From positions 1 to 56,714 of the forward strand of contig CALXAT010000004.1 in NCBI GenBank assembly GCA_944386365.1: a stretch of DNA of 56,714 nucleotides, in the 5' to 3' direction. This DNA comes from an uncultured Clostridia bacterium. GTDB lineage: Bacteria; Bacillota; Clostridia; TANB77; CAG-508. Positions 1 through 8,413 of the stretch are shown here, piece after piece; the first letter of the stretch is position 1, and every line of letters starts with the position of its first letter. A program made the translations under genes and the position numbers. The notes below the pieces were generated by a model, which made no database searches, was not told the origin of the DNA, and was given only the letters and a program-made list of their open reading frames with translations.

Positions 1-101
1 TTAAATAATTATTGCAATAAAGTTGTCAAAAAAGTTGTCAATTAATTTATATATTTAATGTAATTAGCTTATAACAACAGTTATAGGCTTTTATATATTT
101 T

Positions 102-142
<41 letters not shown>

Positions 143-155
143 ATTTACCAAAAAT

Positions 156-184
156 ATTATAATATATCAAATCGGAAAAATCAA
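156..184 (-). promoter_or_regulatory. Promoter of the truncated tRNA-Arg
   Basis: On the minus strand TTGATT (179-184), a 17-base spacer and TATAAT (156-161) make a good sigma-A type promoter about 14 bases upstream of the tRNA 5' end. Confidence 0.65.
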
Positions 185-306
185 TGTTTTTTCTCTTTCA
201 AACATGTATATTATTAAATACTTACATAAGGAAAATCAAAAAAATAATTATATAATATATTGTTTTAAATTTTTCTTATTCATTTTACTACTTGCTACAA
301 AAAATT

Positions 307-349
307 TGTCGAAAAATTAATTAACAATGAATACCATTTTTGATATAGT
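307..349 (+). promoter_or_regulatory. Promoter with adjacent Spo0A-like box
   Basis: TTAACA (321-326), a 17-base spacer and TATAGT (344-349) form a sigma-A type promoter, with an expected start near 356 where the RNA helix begins. A perfect 0A box (TGTCGAA, 307-313) lies just upstream of the -35. Spo0A is the sporulation master regulator and binds this heptamer; control of the RNA by Spo0A is inference. Confidence 0.5.
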
Positions 350-355
350 AAAAAA

Positions 356-655
356 AATCGTTTGAACACCACCATGACAGCTTAATTGTATTAGCTAGCA
401 ACAAGTATTGTTGCTAACATCATGCATCTGGGGTTTGGCTTAGTGCAACAAGGAGATGGTGTGCATATGGAGAATTTTCTGCTTTTAGTAGGGATTGGCT
501 TTGTAATTCTTTGTGTTCGGACTTCTGGTTTGGGTTTGCTGGTATTTTTAAATACATTGTTAAACTGATCAAAGAAAAAATTGAGGTTAGCCCTACCAAA
601 AGCAACCCCAATTCAAACGGTTCAGATAAGTAAGACTTTTGTCTTACTCCTCTTT
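356..655 (+). ncRNA. Unidentified structured RNA, about 270-300 nt
   Basis: The segment is visibly less AT-rich than its flanks and has complementary arms at nested distances. CGTTTGAA (359-366) pairs with TTCAAACG (612-619), extended by A-U and G-U pairs. GCTTTTaGTAGGG (481-493) pairs with CCCTACcAAAAGC (591-603). Local hairpins lie at 397-415 (AGCAACAA/TTGTTGCT) and 542-555. ACACCA near 366 can pair with TGGTGT near 457. A promoter precedes it and an intrinsic terminator follows the closing helix, so it looks like a free-standing RNA. I do not see tmRNA, RNase P or SRP signature motifs. A 6S-like RNA is possible but not shown. A 63-codon TTG-started frame on the other strand has no ribosome binding site and is probably spurious. 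Confidence 0.55.
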
Positions 656-660
656 TTATT
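629..660 (+). terminator. Intrinsic terminator of the structured RNA
   Basis: AGTAAGAC (629-636), a TTTT loop and GTCTTACT (641-648) form a perfect 8-bp hairpin followed by a T-rich tract. Confidence 0.8.
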
Positions 661-893
661 TTATTATTATTAATTAATTTTTATCACATGTATATTTTTT
701 TATCAATAACTTTTGTAAAAATATCTTATAAACTTAATCAATTTGTAATGAAATTGTGACATTTTTTCATTATCTGTCAATATTATAATATAAATTTTAA
801 TAATTAGCCATTTTCGCAAATTGCGCCTTGCTAAAATTTAATGTTATTGACAATATATGATATACTATAAAAAAATAAGAAAGAGGAATAAAA

Positions 894-1604
894 ATGCAAA
901 GAATATTAAGTCATATGCGAAAAGCAATAGAAGAATATCACATGATAGAAGAAGGAGATAAAATTGCCATTTGCCTTTCTGGTGGAAAAGATTCTATCAC
1001 CATGTTAAAAGCCTTCAAAAATCTGCAAATATTTTATCCTAAGCCATTTGACATTATTGCAGTAACTGTAAATCCTGGTTTTGAATTTTTTGATACAGAT
1101 TTTTTAAAAACAATTTGTGATGAAGTGGATGTTCCCTTATTTATTGAAAACAGTAATGCAAAAGAGATTGTTTTTGATATTCGAAAAGAAAAAAATCCTT
1201 GTTCTTTATGTGCCAATTTACGTAGAGGCGTTATTAATTCTATTGCCATTAGAGAAGGTTGCAATAAAATTGCTTTAGGGCATAATCAAGATGATGTTTT
1301 AGAAACTTTTTTATTAAATCTTTTATATACTGGAAATATTGGAACTTTTTCTCCTAAAAGTTATATGGATAGGTCAAAAATCACCTTAATTAGACCACTT
1401 GTCTATACACCTGAAAAAGAAATTAGACGCTTTGTTAGAAAAAATAATATAGCTGTTATGCCTAAAGTTTGCCCAATGGATGGAACCTCCAAAAGAGAAG
1501 ATATGAAAAATTTAATTTATACTTTATCTAAAAATATTCCTATGATTAGAGCAAATCTATTTGGGGCAATTCAAAGAAACCTAGATGACTGGAAAATAGA
1601 ATAA
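894..1604 (+). CDS. ttcA: TtcA-family tRNA thiolation ATPase (PP-loop)
   Basis: This is a PP-loop ATP pyrophosphatase of 236 residues. The SGGKDS motif lies at residues 29-34 and binds the ATP pyrophosphate. A CxxC pair (C103/C106, NPCSLC) and a later Cys (KVCPMDG, near 194) match the three cysteines that hold the Fe-S cluster in TtcA, the enzyme that makes 2-thiocytidine at position 32 of tRNAs. The protein is shorter than E. coli TtcA, as is usual for Firmicutes members, whose exact tRNA target is less certain. An AAGAGGAA ribosome binding site precedes the ATG. It is monocistronic and convergent with the phosphohexomutase gene across a shared terminator. Confidence 0.85.
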   Translation: MQRILSHMRKAIEEYHMIEEGDKIAICLSGGKDSITMLKAFKNLQIFYPKPFDIIAVTVNPGFEFFDTDFLKTICDEVDVPLFIENSNAKEIVFDIRKEKNPCSLCANLRRGVINSIAIREGCNKIALGHNQDDVLETFLLNLLYTGNIGTFSPKSYMDRSKITLIRPLVYTPEKEIRRFVRKNNIAVMPKVCPMDGTSKREDMKNLIYTLSKNIPMIRANLFGAIQRNLDDWKIE

Positions 1605-1626
1605 AGAATTATATGTAACTATTATG

Positions 1627-1662
1627 AAAAAAAGTAAAGACTTAAAAGTCTTTACTTTTTTT
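1627..1662. terminator. Bidirectional terminator between ttcA and pgcA
   Basis: A long A-rich/T-rich hairpin (AGTAAAGAC/GTCTTTACT core) has T runs on both strands and lies between two convergent genes. Confidence 0.85.
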
Positions 1663-1667
1663 CATTT

Positions 1668-3392
1668 CTATTTTACAACATCTAACATTGCTTCTTTTAA
1701 TTTTTCTAGTTTTTCATTTGCTTCCTTATCTGTTTTTGCTTTTATACCCATATATAATTTTATTTTTGGTTCCGTTCCAGAAGGTCTAATACAACACCAA
1801 TTATTATCTTCTAATTCATAATATAAAACATTAGATTTTGGAAGACCGCTCTTTGTTATTTCTCCTGTTACCATATCTTTAACATAGTCTTTTTCTATAT
1901 CTTTAAATTTTAGAACTTTATAGTCTCCTATTTTTTCTATATCTTTATTACGTGTATTTGTCATCATTTGTTTAATTTCTTCTGCACCCTCTGCTCCCTC
2001 TCTAACAATTGATACTTGTGTTTCTTTATAATATCCGTATTTTTCATATATAGCAATCATTTGATCCCATAAAGTTTTACCTTTAGACTGATAATAACAT
2101 GCTGCCTCACAAAGAGCCATAACAGCTGCGATTCCATCTTTGTCTCTCGCATAATCACCTATTAAACAACCATAACTCTCTTCAAATCCAAATACATATT
2201 TTTTATCTTTATTTTCTTCTGCTTTTCTCATAATTGCACCAATATTTTTAAATCCAGTTAAAACTTCAATCACTTCTAATCCGTAATATTCTCCTATTGC
2301 TTTTGTTAAATTTGAAGACACAATCGTGGTTATTATCATTCCATTTTTAGGTAATATGCCTTTTTCTTTCATCTGAGATATTCTATATTCTGCAATCAAT
2401 AATGCTGACATGTTTCCTGTATAGCTCTTATATTCTCCTGTTTTTATATCTTTCGCAAAGATTCCCAATCTGTCTGCATCTGGATCTGTTGCTAAAACAA
2501 CATCTGCATCTACTTTTTTAGCTAGTTCTAATGCTAGTTTAAAAGCTTTTGGGTCCTCTGGATTAGGATAGTCTACTGTTGGAAAATTACCATCTGGTTC
2601 TTTTTGTTCTGGTACAACATATAAATTTTCAATTCCTATTTCTTTTAATAATCTTTCTGCTACCATATTTCCAGTTCCATGTAATGGTGTATATACAACT
2701 TTTAATTTTTTTCCTTGTTCTTTTACAATCTCTGGATTTAAAATTAAACTTTTTAATTTTTCAATATATTTATCATCCATTTCTTTTCCAACAAAATGAA
2801 GTAACCCTTTGTTTTTAGCTTCTTCCTCAGATATTTCTTTTATTTCAGAAAAGTTTTTCACTGCTCTAACTTTAGCAATAATTTCTTTATCTCTAGGTGC
2901 TACGATTTGTGCTCCATCATCCCAATATACTTTATATCCATTATATTTAGGTGGATTATGGCTTGCCGTTATCATAATTCCAGCTGTACATTGTAATTCT
3001 CTTACAGCAAAAGATAATTCTGGAACTGGTCTTAAATTTTCAAATAAATATGTTTTTATTCCATTGGCAGATAAAATTAATGCTGTTTGCATACTAAATT
3101 CTTTAGACATCTTTCTAGAATCATAACTAATAGCTACACCCTTTTCTTGTGTTCCTTGCTCTAATATGTAATTTGCTAAACCTTGTGTTGCCTTTCCTAC
3201 TGTATATTTGTTCATTCTATTCGTTCCTGCACCAATTATCCCCCTAAGTCCTGCGGTTCCAAATTCTAACTCTTTATAAAATCTATCTTCTATTTCTTTC
3301 TCATCATCTTTTATTGCTAATAATTCTTTCTTTGTTTCTTCATCAAATTCTGGACTTTCACACCATTTTTTATATTCTTCTAAATAATTCAT
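1668..3392 (-). CDS. pgcA: Phosphoglucomutase/phosphomannomutase family protein
   Basis: This alpha-D-phosphohexomutase (574 residues from the start chosen here) interconverts hexose 6- and 1-phosphates, feeding UDP-sugar synthesis. The catalytic serine loop TASHNPP, the metal site DPDADR, the sugar-binding GFEES motif and the C-terminal phosphate-binding RPSGTEPK are all visible, in family order and at family length. The open frame extends upstream, but the ATG at 3392 sits 8 bases behind AGAAAGGATG, so it is the likely start. It lies downstream of a UDPGP-type pyrophosphorylase gene with a near-identical leader. A hairpin with a T run between the two may reduce read-through. Together they would convert glucose-6-P or a related sugar phosphate to a UDP-sugar. 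Confidence 0.9.
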   Translation of the reverse strand: MNYLEEYKKWCESPEFDEETKKELLAIKDDEKEIEDRFYKELEFGTAGLRGIIGAGTNRMNKYTVGKATQGLANYILEQGTQEKGVAISYDSRKMSKEFSMQTALILSANGIKTYLFENLRPVPELSFAVRELQCTAGIMITASHNPPKYNGYKVYWDDGAQIVAPRDKEIIAKVRAVKNFSEIKEISEEEAKNKGLLHFVGKEMDDKYIEKLKSLILNPEIVKEQGKKLKVVYTPLHGTGNMVAERLLKEIGIENLYVVPEQKEPDGNFPTVDYPNPEDPKAFKLALELAKKVDADVVLATDPDADRLGIFAKDIKTGEYKSYTGNMSALLIAEYRISQMKEKGILPKNGMIITTIVSSNLTKAIGEYYGLEVIEVLTGFKNIGAIMRKAEENKDKKYVFGFEESYGCLIGDYARDKDGIAAVMALCEAACYYQSKGKTLWDQMIAIYEKYGYYKETQVSIVREGAEGAEEIKQMMTNTRNKDIEKIGDYKVLKFKDIEKDYVKDMVTGEITKSGLPKSNVLYYELEDNNWCCIRPSGTEPKIKLYMGIKAKTDKEANEKLEKLKEAMLDVVK

Positions 3393-3410
3393 AAAATTCA
3401 TCCTTTCTTT

Positions 3411-3446
3411 TAATAAAAAGGTTGAATATTCAATCAATATTCAACC
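3411..3446 (-). terminator. Intercistronic hairpin terminator/attenuator
   Basis: GGTTGAATATT (3420-3430) and AATATTCAACC (3436-3446) are a perfect 11-bp inverted repeat with a 5-base loop. On the minus strand it is followed by CTTTTTATT. It lies between the pyrophosphorylase and pgcA with little room for a new promoter, so it may set the ratio of the two products. Confidence 0.7.
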
Positions 3447-3462
3447 CTAATACATTATATAT

Positions 3463-4713
3463 TTAGTCTAAATGATAAAATTTCTTGTATAATTCTCTTG
3501 CAGTCTTAGGGCAATCTACACCTGCTGAATCAGCATTTTTTACTGGTGCAAATTCTTCTTCTCTTTTTACTCTTAAAACCGCCATATCATCAACTTCTCC
3601 AAAAGCGTCAAACAAAAATGCTTCAAACTTATAGGCATTTGGAGAATCTGGTACTACTAAGTTCCCATCCTTATCAATATATTTTGCTTTTTTAAATGCA
3701 ACATGATATGGTAATGGCTCTGCTCCCATTCTTTCTATGGCGTCAATTCTAAACAAATTACATAAAATATGTGACTCTCCATATAATAATTCTCCATTTT
3801 CATCTGTTGCTTCTGCCATTTCATCTGTTATTTCTGAATATTCTATTACATTTGGTTTACCATTTCTTCTACAAAATACACCAACTTTTTCATGAGGATT
3901 TGCTTTTACAACGGATTTACAAGCTACCGTTACATTTTTATCAATAGCTATTCCCATAAGAACAGGATCTACCATTTTTACTAGGCAATTATCTACGCCA
4001 CCTATAAATACCCATTCTACACCTAGTTCTCTCATCTTTTTGGTCATATTGGTTTTTACTAATGATTCATAAATTCCGCCATGTCCATCAGCTGCTAATT
4101 TTATCAATCCATCTTCACCAATTAATATTTTTCCTTCTGTATCCATCATTGGAAGTTCACCTTGTTCAAAGAAAAATATATTCTTATTTTTTTGATATCC
4201 AAAATATTTATGTTTCTCAAAAAAAGCAACTGTTTCTTTATTATTTTCTCTACTTGTCATAATAAACCATGGTATTATAACACCATATTTTTTTCCTTCT
4301 TCTTTTAGATTATCACTTAATAATTCAAATAAAGATTTGTGTGAATCTAGTCCGATGTCATAAGTTCCTTTTGGTCCACTATGTCCTAGTCTAGTTCCTT
4401 GACCACCAGCCATAGTAACTGCTGCAAGTTTTCCTTCTTTGATTGCTTTTTTCCCTATTGCTTCATAATATTTATATTGATCATTTAATTTAAATTTATC
4501 TAGGTAATCGATTGGTGTTATTTTATCTTCGTTATTTTGTTTTGGTTGTTTCGTACTATTATATAAATTATTAACAAGTTCAAAATCAATACTTTCAATT
4601 TGGTTTAATAATTCTTTTTGTTTTTTTTCATCAAGCTTATCATAATGATTTAATAAATGTTCTTGACCATATTTCTTTAGTTTAGCTTTTACTTCATTTA
4701 CTCTTGTGTCCAT
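3463..4713 (-). CDS. UDPGP-type uridylyltransferase (UDP-sugar pyrophosphorylase)
   Basis: A 416-residue protein of the UDPGP family, which includes eukaryotic-type UDP-glucose and UDP-N-acetylhexosamine pyrophosphorylases. It makes UDP-sugar from UTP and sugar-1-phosphate. The nucleotide-binding loop AGGQGTRLGHSGPKG lies near residues 102-116, and the VFIGGVDNC segment in the middle fits the uridine/sugar-binding core. The first 90 residues form a charged helical region as in AGX-type enzymes. Whether glucose or N-acetylglucosamine is preferred cannot be told by eye. The ATG follows AGAAAGGATG, the same leader as pgcA. It is the first gene of the pair, with a clear promoter. Confidence 0.85.
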   Translation of the reverse strand: MDTRVNEVKAKLKKYGQEHLLNHYDKLDEKKQKELLNQIESIDFELVNNLYNSTKQPKQNNEDKITPIDYLDKFKLNDQYKYYEAIGKKAIKEGKLAAVTMAGGQGTRLGHSGPKGTYDIGLDSHKSLFELLSDNLKEEGKKYGVIIPWFIMTSRENNKETVAFFEKHKYFGYQKNKNIFFFEQGELPMMDTEGKILIGEDGLIKLAADGHGGIYESLVKTNMTKKMRELGVEWVFIGGVDNCLVKMVDPVLMGIAIDKNVTVACKSVVKANPHEKVGVFCRRNGKPNVIEYSEITDEMAEATDENGELLYGESHILCNLFRIDAIERMGAEPLPYHVAFKKAKYIDKDGNLVVPDSPNAYKFEAFLFDAFGEVDDMAVLRVKREEEFAPVKNADSAGVDCPKTARELYKKFYHLD

Positions 4714-4747
4714 AAAAATTCATCCTTTCTAATATTTTTCCCTCCAT

Positions 4748-4776
4748 ATATTACACCATAATTTTATTAAAGTCAA
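4748..4776 (-). promoter_or_regulatory. Promoter of the UDP-sugar/phosphohexomutase pair
   Basis: On the minus strand TTGACT (4771-4776), a 17-base spacer and TAATAT (4748-4753) precede the start by about 35 bases. Confidence 0.7.
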
Positions 4777-4781
4777 TTATT

Positions 4782-4810
4782 GACAGGTAATAATATTACC
4801 TGTCTTTTTA
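4782..4810. terminator. Near-perfect palindrome, probable terminator
   Basis: GACAGGTAATA and TATTACCTGTC flank a single A. A TTTTTA run follows on the plus strand. It lies between the ends of the 154-residue gene and the next promoter on the minus strand and probably separates the two units, although the T run is better on the other strand. Confidence 0.5.
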
Positions 4811-4818
4811 TGTCTTCT

Positions 4819-5283
4819 TTAAAATTCTATTTTCCCAGATGTCCCTAGGATTTTATCATATTTTTGTGCTATATTTTCTATTTTATTTTCTACTTCATAA
4901 AACTCATAACAATTTATAATTTCTATATTCTCTTTATCTTTCACCCATTTTTCTATATTTTTATTAACATTTTCTATATAATTTTCTTTTCCCTTTACAA
5001 ATATAATCATATTGATATCCTCTTTACTACACTTACTAATCTCTTTAAATTTTTTTAAATCATCATTTTTCCAATCTAACTTTAAAATTCTGTTTCTTTT
5101 TACTTCTTTTAAATTCATTCTTTCAATTAACGTATGTACTGTATCCTCCAAATTATTTTCTGTTAATATAATCACTTCTTTATTCTCATCTATACTTTTA
5201 CTAATGTATGGTAAGCTTATCATTTCAAAGTGATAATCACTTGCATAAAATGCACAAAGCTTTTCTTTTGTTAAATTTTTCAT
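4819..5283 (-). CDS. Small cytosolic protein, possible MEDS-like sensory domain
   Basis: A 154-residue protein without signal or membrane segment. The start (KLCAFYASDYHFEMISLPYI, then a run of hydrophobic beta-strand 'EVIILTEN') resembles the opening of MEDS/DcmR-type sensory domains (LxxFYxxDxE...). Those are often found alone or fused to regulators in Firmicutes. The resemblance is by eye and weak. It is lysine/glutamate rich with an alternating alpha/beta pattern. It is monocistronic with an AAAGGAATG ribosome binding site. Upstream lie two perfect short palindromes (near 5352 and 5390) that could be operators. Function unknown. Confidence 0.6.
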   Translation of the reverse strand: MKNLTKEKLCAFYASDYHFEMISLPYISKSIDENKEVIILTENNLEDTVHTLIERMNLKEVKRNRILKLDWKNDDLKKFKEISKCSKEDINMIIFVKGKENYIENVNKNIEKWVKDKENIEIINCYEFYEVENKIENIAQKYDKILGTSGKIEF

Positions 5284-5344
5284 TACAAAACATTCCTTTC
5301 AAAACTTATCTAATCATACGGAATTTATTATTTTCTTAATTTGC

Positions 5345-5419
5345 CTACTGGTAAATTTTACCATTTTATTACAAATATGTCAATCATATTTCAATTGAAA
5401 TCATCGTTTTTTTTCGACA
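5345..5419. promoter_or_regulatory. Palindromes and Spo0A-like box between the divergent genes
   Basis: The intergenic region holds TGGTAAATTTTACCA and ATTTCAATTGAAAT, both perfect palindromes. It also holds TTCGACA (5413-5419), the reverse form of a 0A box, about 75 bases upstream of spoIIR. Operator function is inferred from symmetry only. Confidence 0.3.
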
Positions 5420-5494
5420 ATGTATATTTTTTCTTATTTTGTTAATACTTATCTTAAAGAATATTTTAGAAAAAAAGTTTATTGGAGGTAACTT

Positions 5495-6160
5495 ATGAAA
5501 AAACTTTTAAAAATATTTAAAAATTCCAAGGTAAAAATGGTAACAATTTTAAGTTTTCTATTTTTTATATATACCAGTATATGTGCCATTTCTTATGCCA
5601 ATTATATATCTAATGATATTTCTAATTCTGTTTTTAGATTACATGTTATTGCCAATAGTGACTCGGAAATTGATCAAAACTTAAAATATACGGTTAGAGA
5701 TTGCCTATTAAAATATATGAATACATTATGTACTAATTGTTCATCTAAAGAAGAAGCAATTTCAATTGCACAACAAAATATCGAAAATTTTAGGAAAATT
5801 GCTTTAGATACTATAAAAAATGAAGGATTTGATTATTCTGTTAATATCTCTATTGGTAATTTTGAATTTCCTACTAAATATTATGGGGATATTTCACTAC
5901 CAGCAGGATATTATGATGCCTTAAAAGTTGAAATCGGTGAAGCTAAAGGACAGAACTGGTGGTGTGTTATGTTTCCACCTTTATGTTTCACAGATGCATC
6001 TTCTGGAATTGTTCCCGAAGAATCTAAAGAAGATTTAGAAAATTCTTTAACAGATGAAGAATTTGCTATTGTATCTGACACGAATAGCTTAAATATTAAA
6101 TTAAAATTCAAACTATTAGAATTTCTAAATAATACTGGCTTAATAACTGCTAAAAAATAG
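5495..6160 (+). CDS. spoIIR: Stage II sporulation protein R
   Basis: SpoIIR is the secreted signal made in the forespore that triggers SpoIIGA to process pro-sigma-E in the mother cell. The 221-residue protein has an N-terminal membrane/signal segment (about residues 15-37). After it comes the conserved FRLHVIANSDS, then LP.GYYDALKVEIG..KGQNWWCVMFPPLCF, all hallmark SpoIIR motifs. Length matches the family. The ribosome binding site TTGGAGGTAACTT is strong. It stands alone with its own terminator. It is direct evidence that the lineage sporulates or recently did. Confidence 0.93.
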   Translation: MKKLLKIFKNSKVKMVTILSFLFFIYTSICAISYANYISNDISNSVFRLHVIANSDSEIDQNLKYTVRDCLLKYMNTLCTNCSSKEEAISIAQQNIENFRKIALDTIKNEGFDYSVNISIGNFEFPTKYYGDISLPAGYYDALKVEIGEAKGQNWWCVMFPPLCFTDASSGIVPEESKEDLENSLTDEEFAIVSDTNSLNIKLKFKLLEFLNNTGLITAKK

Positions 6161-6199
6161 TTGCAATACTTTCTAGTTTATGATATATTCTATAATGAA

Positions 6200-6236
6200 A
6201 TAGAGTGTTATGATATACACTCTATTTTATTTTAAA
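6200..6236 (+). terminator. Terminator of spoIIR
   Basis: ATAGAGTGT/ACACTCTAT form a 9-bp stem, followed by TTTATTTT. Confidence 0.75.
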
Positions 6237-6277
6237 ATTAACTTTACTTAAATTAATATATATTGGGGGTATATAAA

Positions 6278-7537
6278 TTGGAAAAATTAGTTGTAAAAGG
6301 ACCCACACCTTTAAAAGGCGAAGTAACAATAAGTGGAGCAAAAAATGCTGCTGTAGCTATTTTACCAGCTACACTCTTAATTGACGGTGTATGTACAATA
6401 GAAAATCTACCAAATATAAGTGATATAAAAATATCTTGCACAATTTTAGAAAAATTAGGTGCAAAAATTACGTGGAATGATCCACATAGTATTACAATTG
6501 ATACATCAAATATAACAACTACAAAAGCGCCTTTAGACTTGACTAGCAAGTTTAGAGCTTCTTATTACATAATTGGTGCTATGCTTAGTAGAAAAGGTGA
6601 AATTGAAGTCGGCATGCCTGGTGGTTGTAAATTAGGTGCTAGACCAATTGATCAACATATAAAAGGTTTTGAATTATTAGGCGCAAATGTTACTGTAGAA
6701 AAAGGAAAAATTTATGCAAAAGCAAAAAAATTAAAAGGTTGTCCTATATATATGGATATCGTATCTGTTGGTGCAACCATTAATGTTATGCTTTCAGCTG
6801 TATTAGCTAAAGGAACAACAATTATTGATAATGCTGCTAAAGAACCTCATATCGTAGATGTTGCAAACTTTTTAAATACTATGGGTGCTGATATTAGAGG
6901 AGCCGGTACAGATGTTATAAAAATCAATGGTGTTGAAAAATTACACGGAAATGCTACTTATTCTGTTGTTCCTGATCAAATTGAAGCTGGTACTTTTATG
7001 CTTGCAGCCGTAGCAACTAAGGGAGATTTATTAATAAAAAATTGTATTACAAAACACTTAGAATCTATTACTGCTAAAATCGTTGAAATTGGTGGTAATG
7101 TTGAAGATAATGGTGATAGTATTCGTGTTTGGTGTAATAAAAGACCAAATAGGGCAACCATTAAAACATTACCTTATCCTGGATTTCCTACAGATTTACA
7201 ACCTCAAATGGGTGTTGTTTTATCACTTGCTAATGGTACAAGTACAATAAATGAAAGTATTTGGGATTCTAGATTTCAATATACGGAAGAACTCAATAAA
7301 ATGGGAGCCAAAATTACGGCTCAGGGAAAAACTGCCTTTTTTGAAGGCGTAAAAAAATTATATGGTGCACCTGTATATTCTTCTGATTTAAGAGCTGGGG
7401 CCGCTTTAGTTATTGCAGGTACCGCCGCTGAAGGTACAACAGAAATCTATAATTTAGAACATATTGATAGAGGATATGAAAATATAGAAGAAAAGTTTAG
7501 AAAAATAGGTGCTAATATCGAAAGAGTAAATGAATAA
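6278..7537 (+). CDS. murA: UDP-N-acetylglucosamine 1-carboxyvinyltransferase
   Basis: MurA transfers enolpyruvate from PEP to UDP-GlcNAc, the first committed step of peptidoglycan precursor synthesis. The protein (419 residues) begins EKLVVKGPTPLKGEV.ISGAKNAA, the EPSP-synthase-type fold with the KN catalytic pair. It keeps the active-site cysteine loop GGCKLGARPIDQHI, so it should be fosfomycin sensitive. The start chosen is the TTG at 6278, eight bases behind GGGGG. An upstream TTG in frame would overlap that site. It is followed closely by walJ. Firmicutes often have two murA copies; which one this is cannot be told here. Confidence 0.93.
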   Translation: MEKLVVKGPTPLKGEVTISGAKNAAVAILPATLLIDGVCTIENLPNISDIKISCTILEKLGAKITWNDPHSITIDTSNITTTKAPLDLTSKFRASYYIIGAMLSRKGEIEVGMPGGCKLGARPIDQHIKGFELLGANVTVEKGKIYAKAKKLKGCPIYMDIVSVGATINVMLSAVLAKGTTIIDNAAKEPHIVDVANFLNTMGADIRGAGTDVIKINGVEKLHGNATYSVVPDQIEAGTFMLAAVATKGDLLIKNCITKHLESITAKIVEIGGNVEDNGDSIRVWCNKRPNRATIKTLPYPGFPTDLQPQMGVVLSLANGTSTINESIWDSRFQYTEELNKMGAKITAQGKTAFFEGVKKLYGAPVYSSDLRAGAALVIAGTAAEGTTEIYNLEHIDRGYENIEEKFRKIGANIERVNE

Positions 7538-7560
7538 ACAAAGGAAAGAGATAATAGATC

Positions 7561-8350
7561 ATGCTGAATTTTTATAGTTTATATAGTGGAAGTAGTGGAA
7601 ATAGTTTGTTTGTTGAAACAGACAATACAAAATTATTAATTGATGCAGGCGTTAGTTGTAAAAAAATAGAAAAAGCATTAAGCGATATTCATGTTGACCC
7701 TAATACTTTAGATGGTATTTTAATTACACATGAGCATTCTGATCATGTACAAGGATTAGGAACTTTTTCTAAAAAGTTTGATTTGCCAGTATTTGTTAAT
7801 CAAGAAACATTAGATGCTATGCCTAAACAAAGAGATAAAATTGCCGATAAAAATATTAAAAAATTTAAGGTAGCAGAAAAATTTTCAATAGGAGATTTGG
7901 ACATCAACCCATTTTCGATTCCACATGATGCTGCTAATCCTTGTGGTTTTACCTTATTTAATGATAATAAAAAAATCAGTATTGCAACAGACATTGGACA
8001 TATGACAAATGATATTTTAAAGAATTTAGAAGAAAGTTTATTTGTTATGCTAGAATCAAATTATGATCCTGAAGTATTAAAATGCTCATCTTATCCATTT
8101 TCTTTAAAATCTAGAATTGCCGGACCATCACGGACATTTATCCAACGAAATAGCTGGAAAAACCATTTCATTTTTATTAAAATCTGGATTAAAAAATGCT
8201 ATGCTTGGACATTTAAGTAAAGAAAGTAATTTTCCAGAACTTGCTTATAAAACTGTAGTTGAAGAATTAATAGCAAATAATTATAATGAAAATTCTTTAT
8301 CCTTATCTGTCGCTAGTAGAGATACACATAGTAAATTAATTACAATTTAA
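7561..8350 (+). CDS. walJ: WalJ/YycJ-family metallo-beta-lactamase, read through a +1 frameshift
   Basis: This is an MBL-fold hydrolase with the family start FYSLYSGSSGNS and metal motif THEHSDH (near residue 61). Later parts match YycJ/WalJ, a protein linked to WalRK signalling and coordination of cell division. The zero frame is good until codon 190 (TCA at 8128-8130). It then meets CGG at 8131-8133 and runs into unrelated sequence. Skipping the C of CGG and continuing with GGA restores GHLSNE and the rest of the C-terminal domain (LLKSGLKNAMLGHLSKE), giving 262 residues, the family length. The same C-GGA break is seen in mnmE and virB6. Alternatives are a pseudogene or a sequence error. 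Confidence 0.85.
8128..8136 (+). other. +1 frameshift site TCA-C-GGA in walJ
   Basis: Zero-frame codons are TCA CGG ACA. The conserved reading is TCA, skip C, GGA CAT, giving SGHLSN as in WalJ homologues. There is no homopolymer that would favour a sequencing indel. This is the in-frame CGG of this gene. Confidence 0.75.
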
Positions 8351-8356
8351 GCTTTG

Positions 8357-8395
8357 GATGAACTTTGAGAATCTCTTAAAGTTCATCATTTTTTC
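8357..8395 (+). terminator. Terminator after walJ
   Basis: GATGAACTTT and AAAGTTCATC pair around an inner GAGA/TCTT stem and are followed by ATTTTTTC. It separates walJ from rlmH. Confidence 0.75.
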
Positions 8396-8413
8396 AAAAT
8401 AAAGGAGTCTAAA

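Noticed and set aside
420..611. A 63-codon frame on the minus strand with a hydrophobic N-terminus
   Set aside because: TTG start without a ribosome binding site, and it lies inside a segment with strong RNA structure, promoter and terminator on the other strand.
8101..8350. walJ as a plain pseudogene or as two genes
   Set aside because: Both halves are intact, the joint matches the family, and the same C-GGA break occurs in two other genes; the second half has no ribosome binding site of its own. A sequence error cannot be fully excluded without reads.
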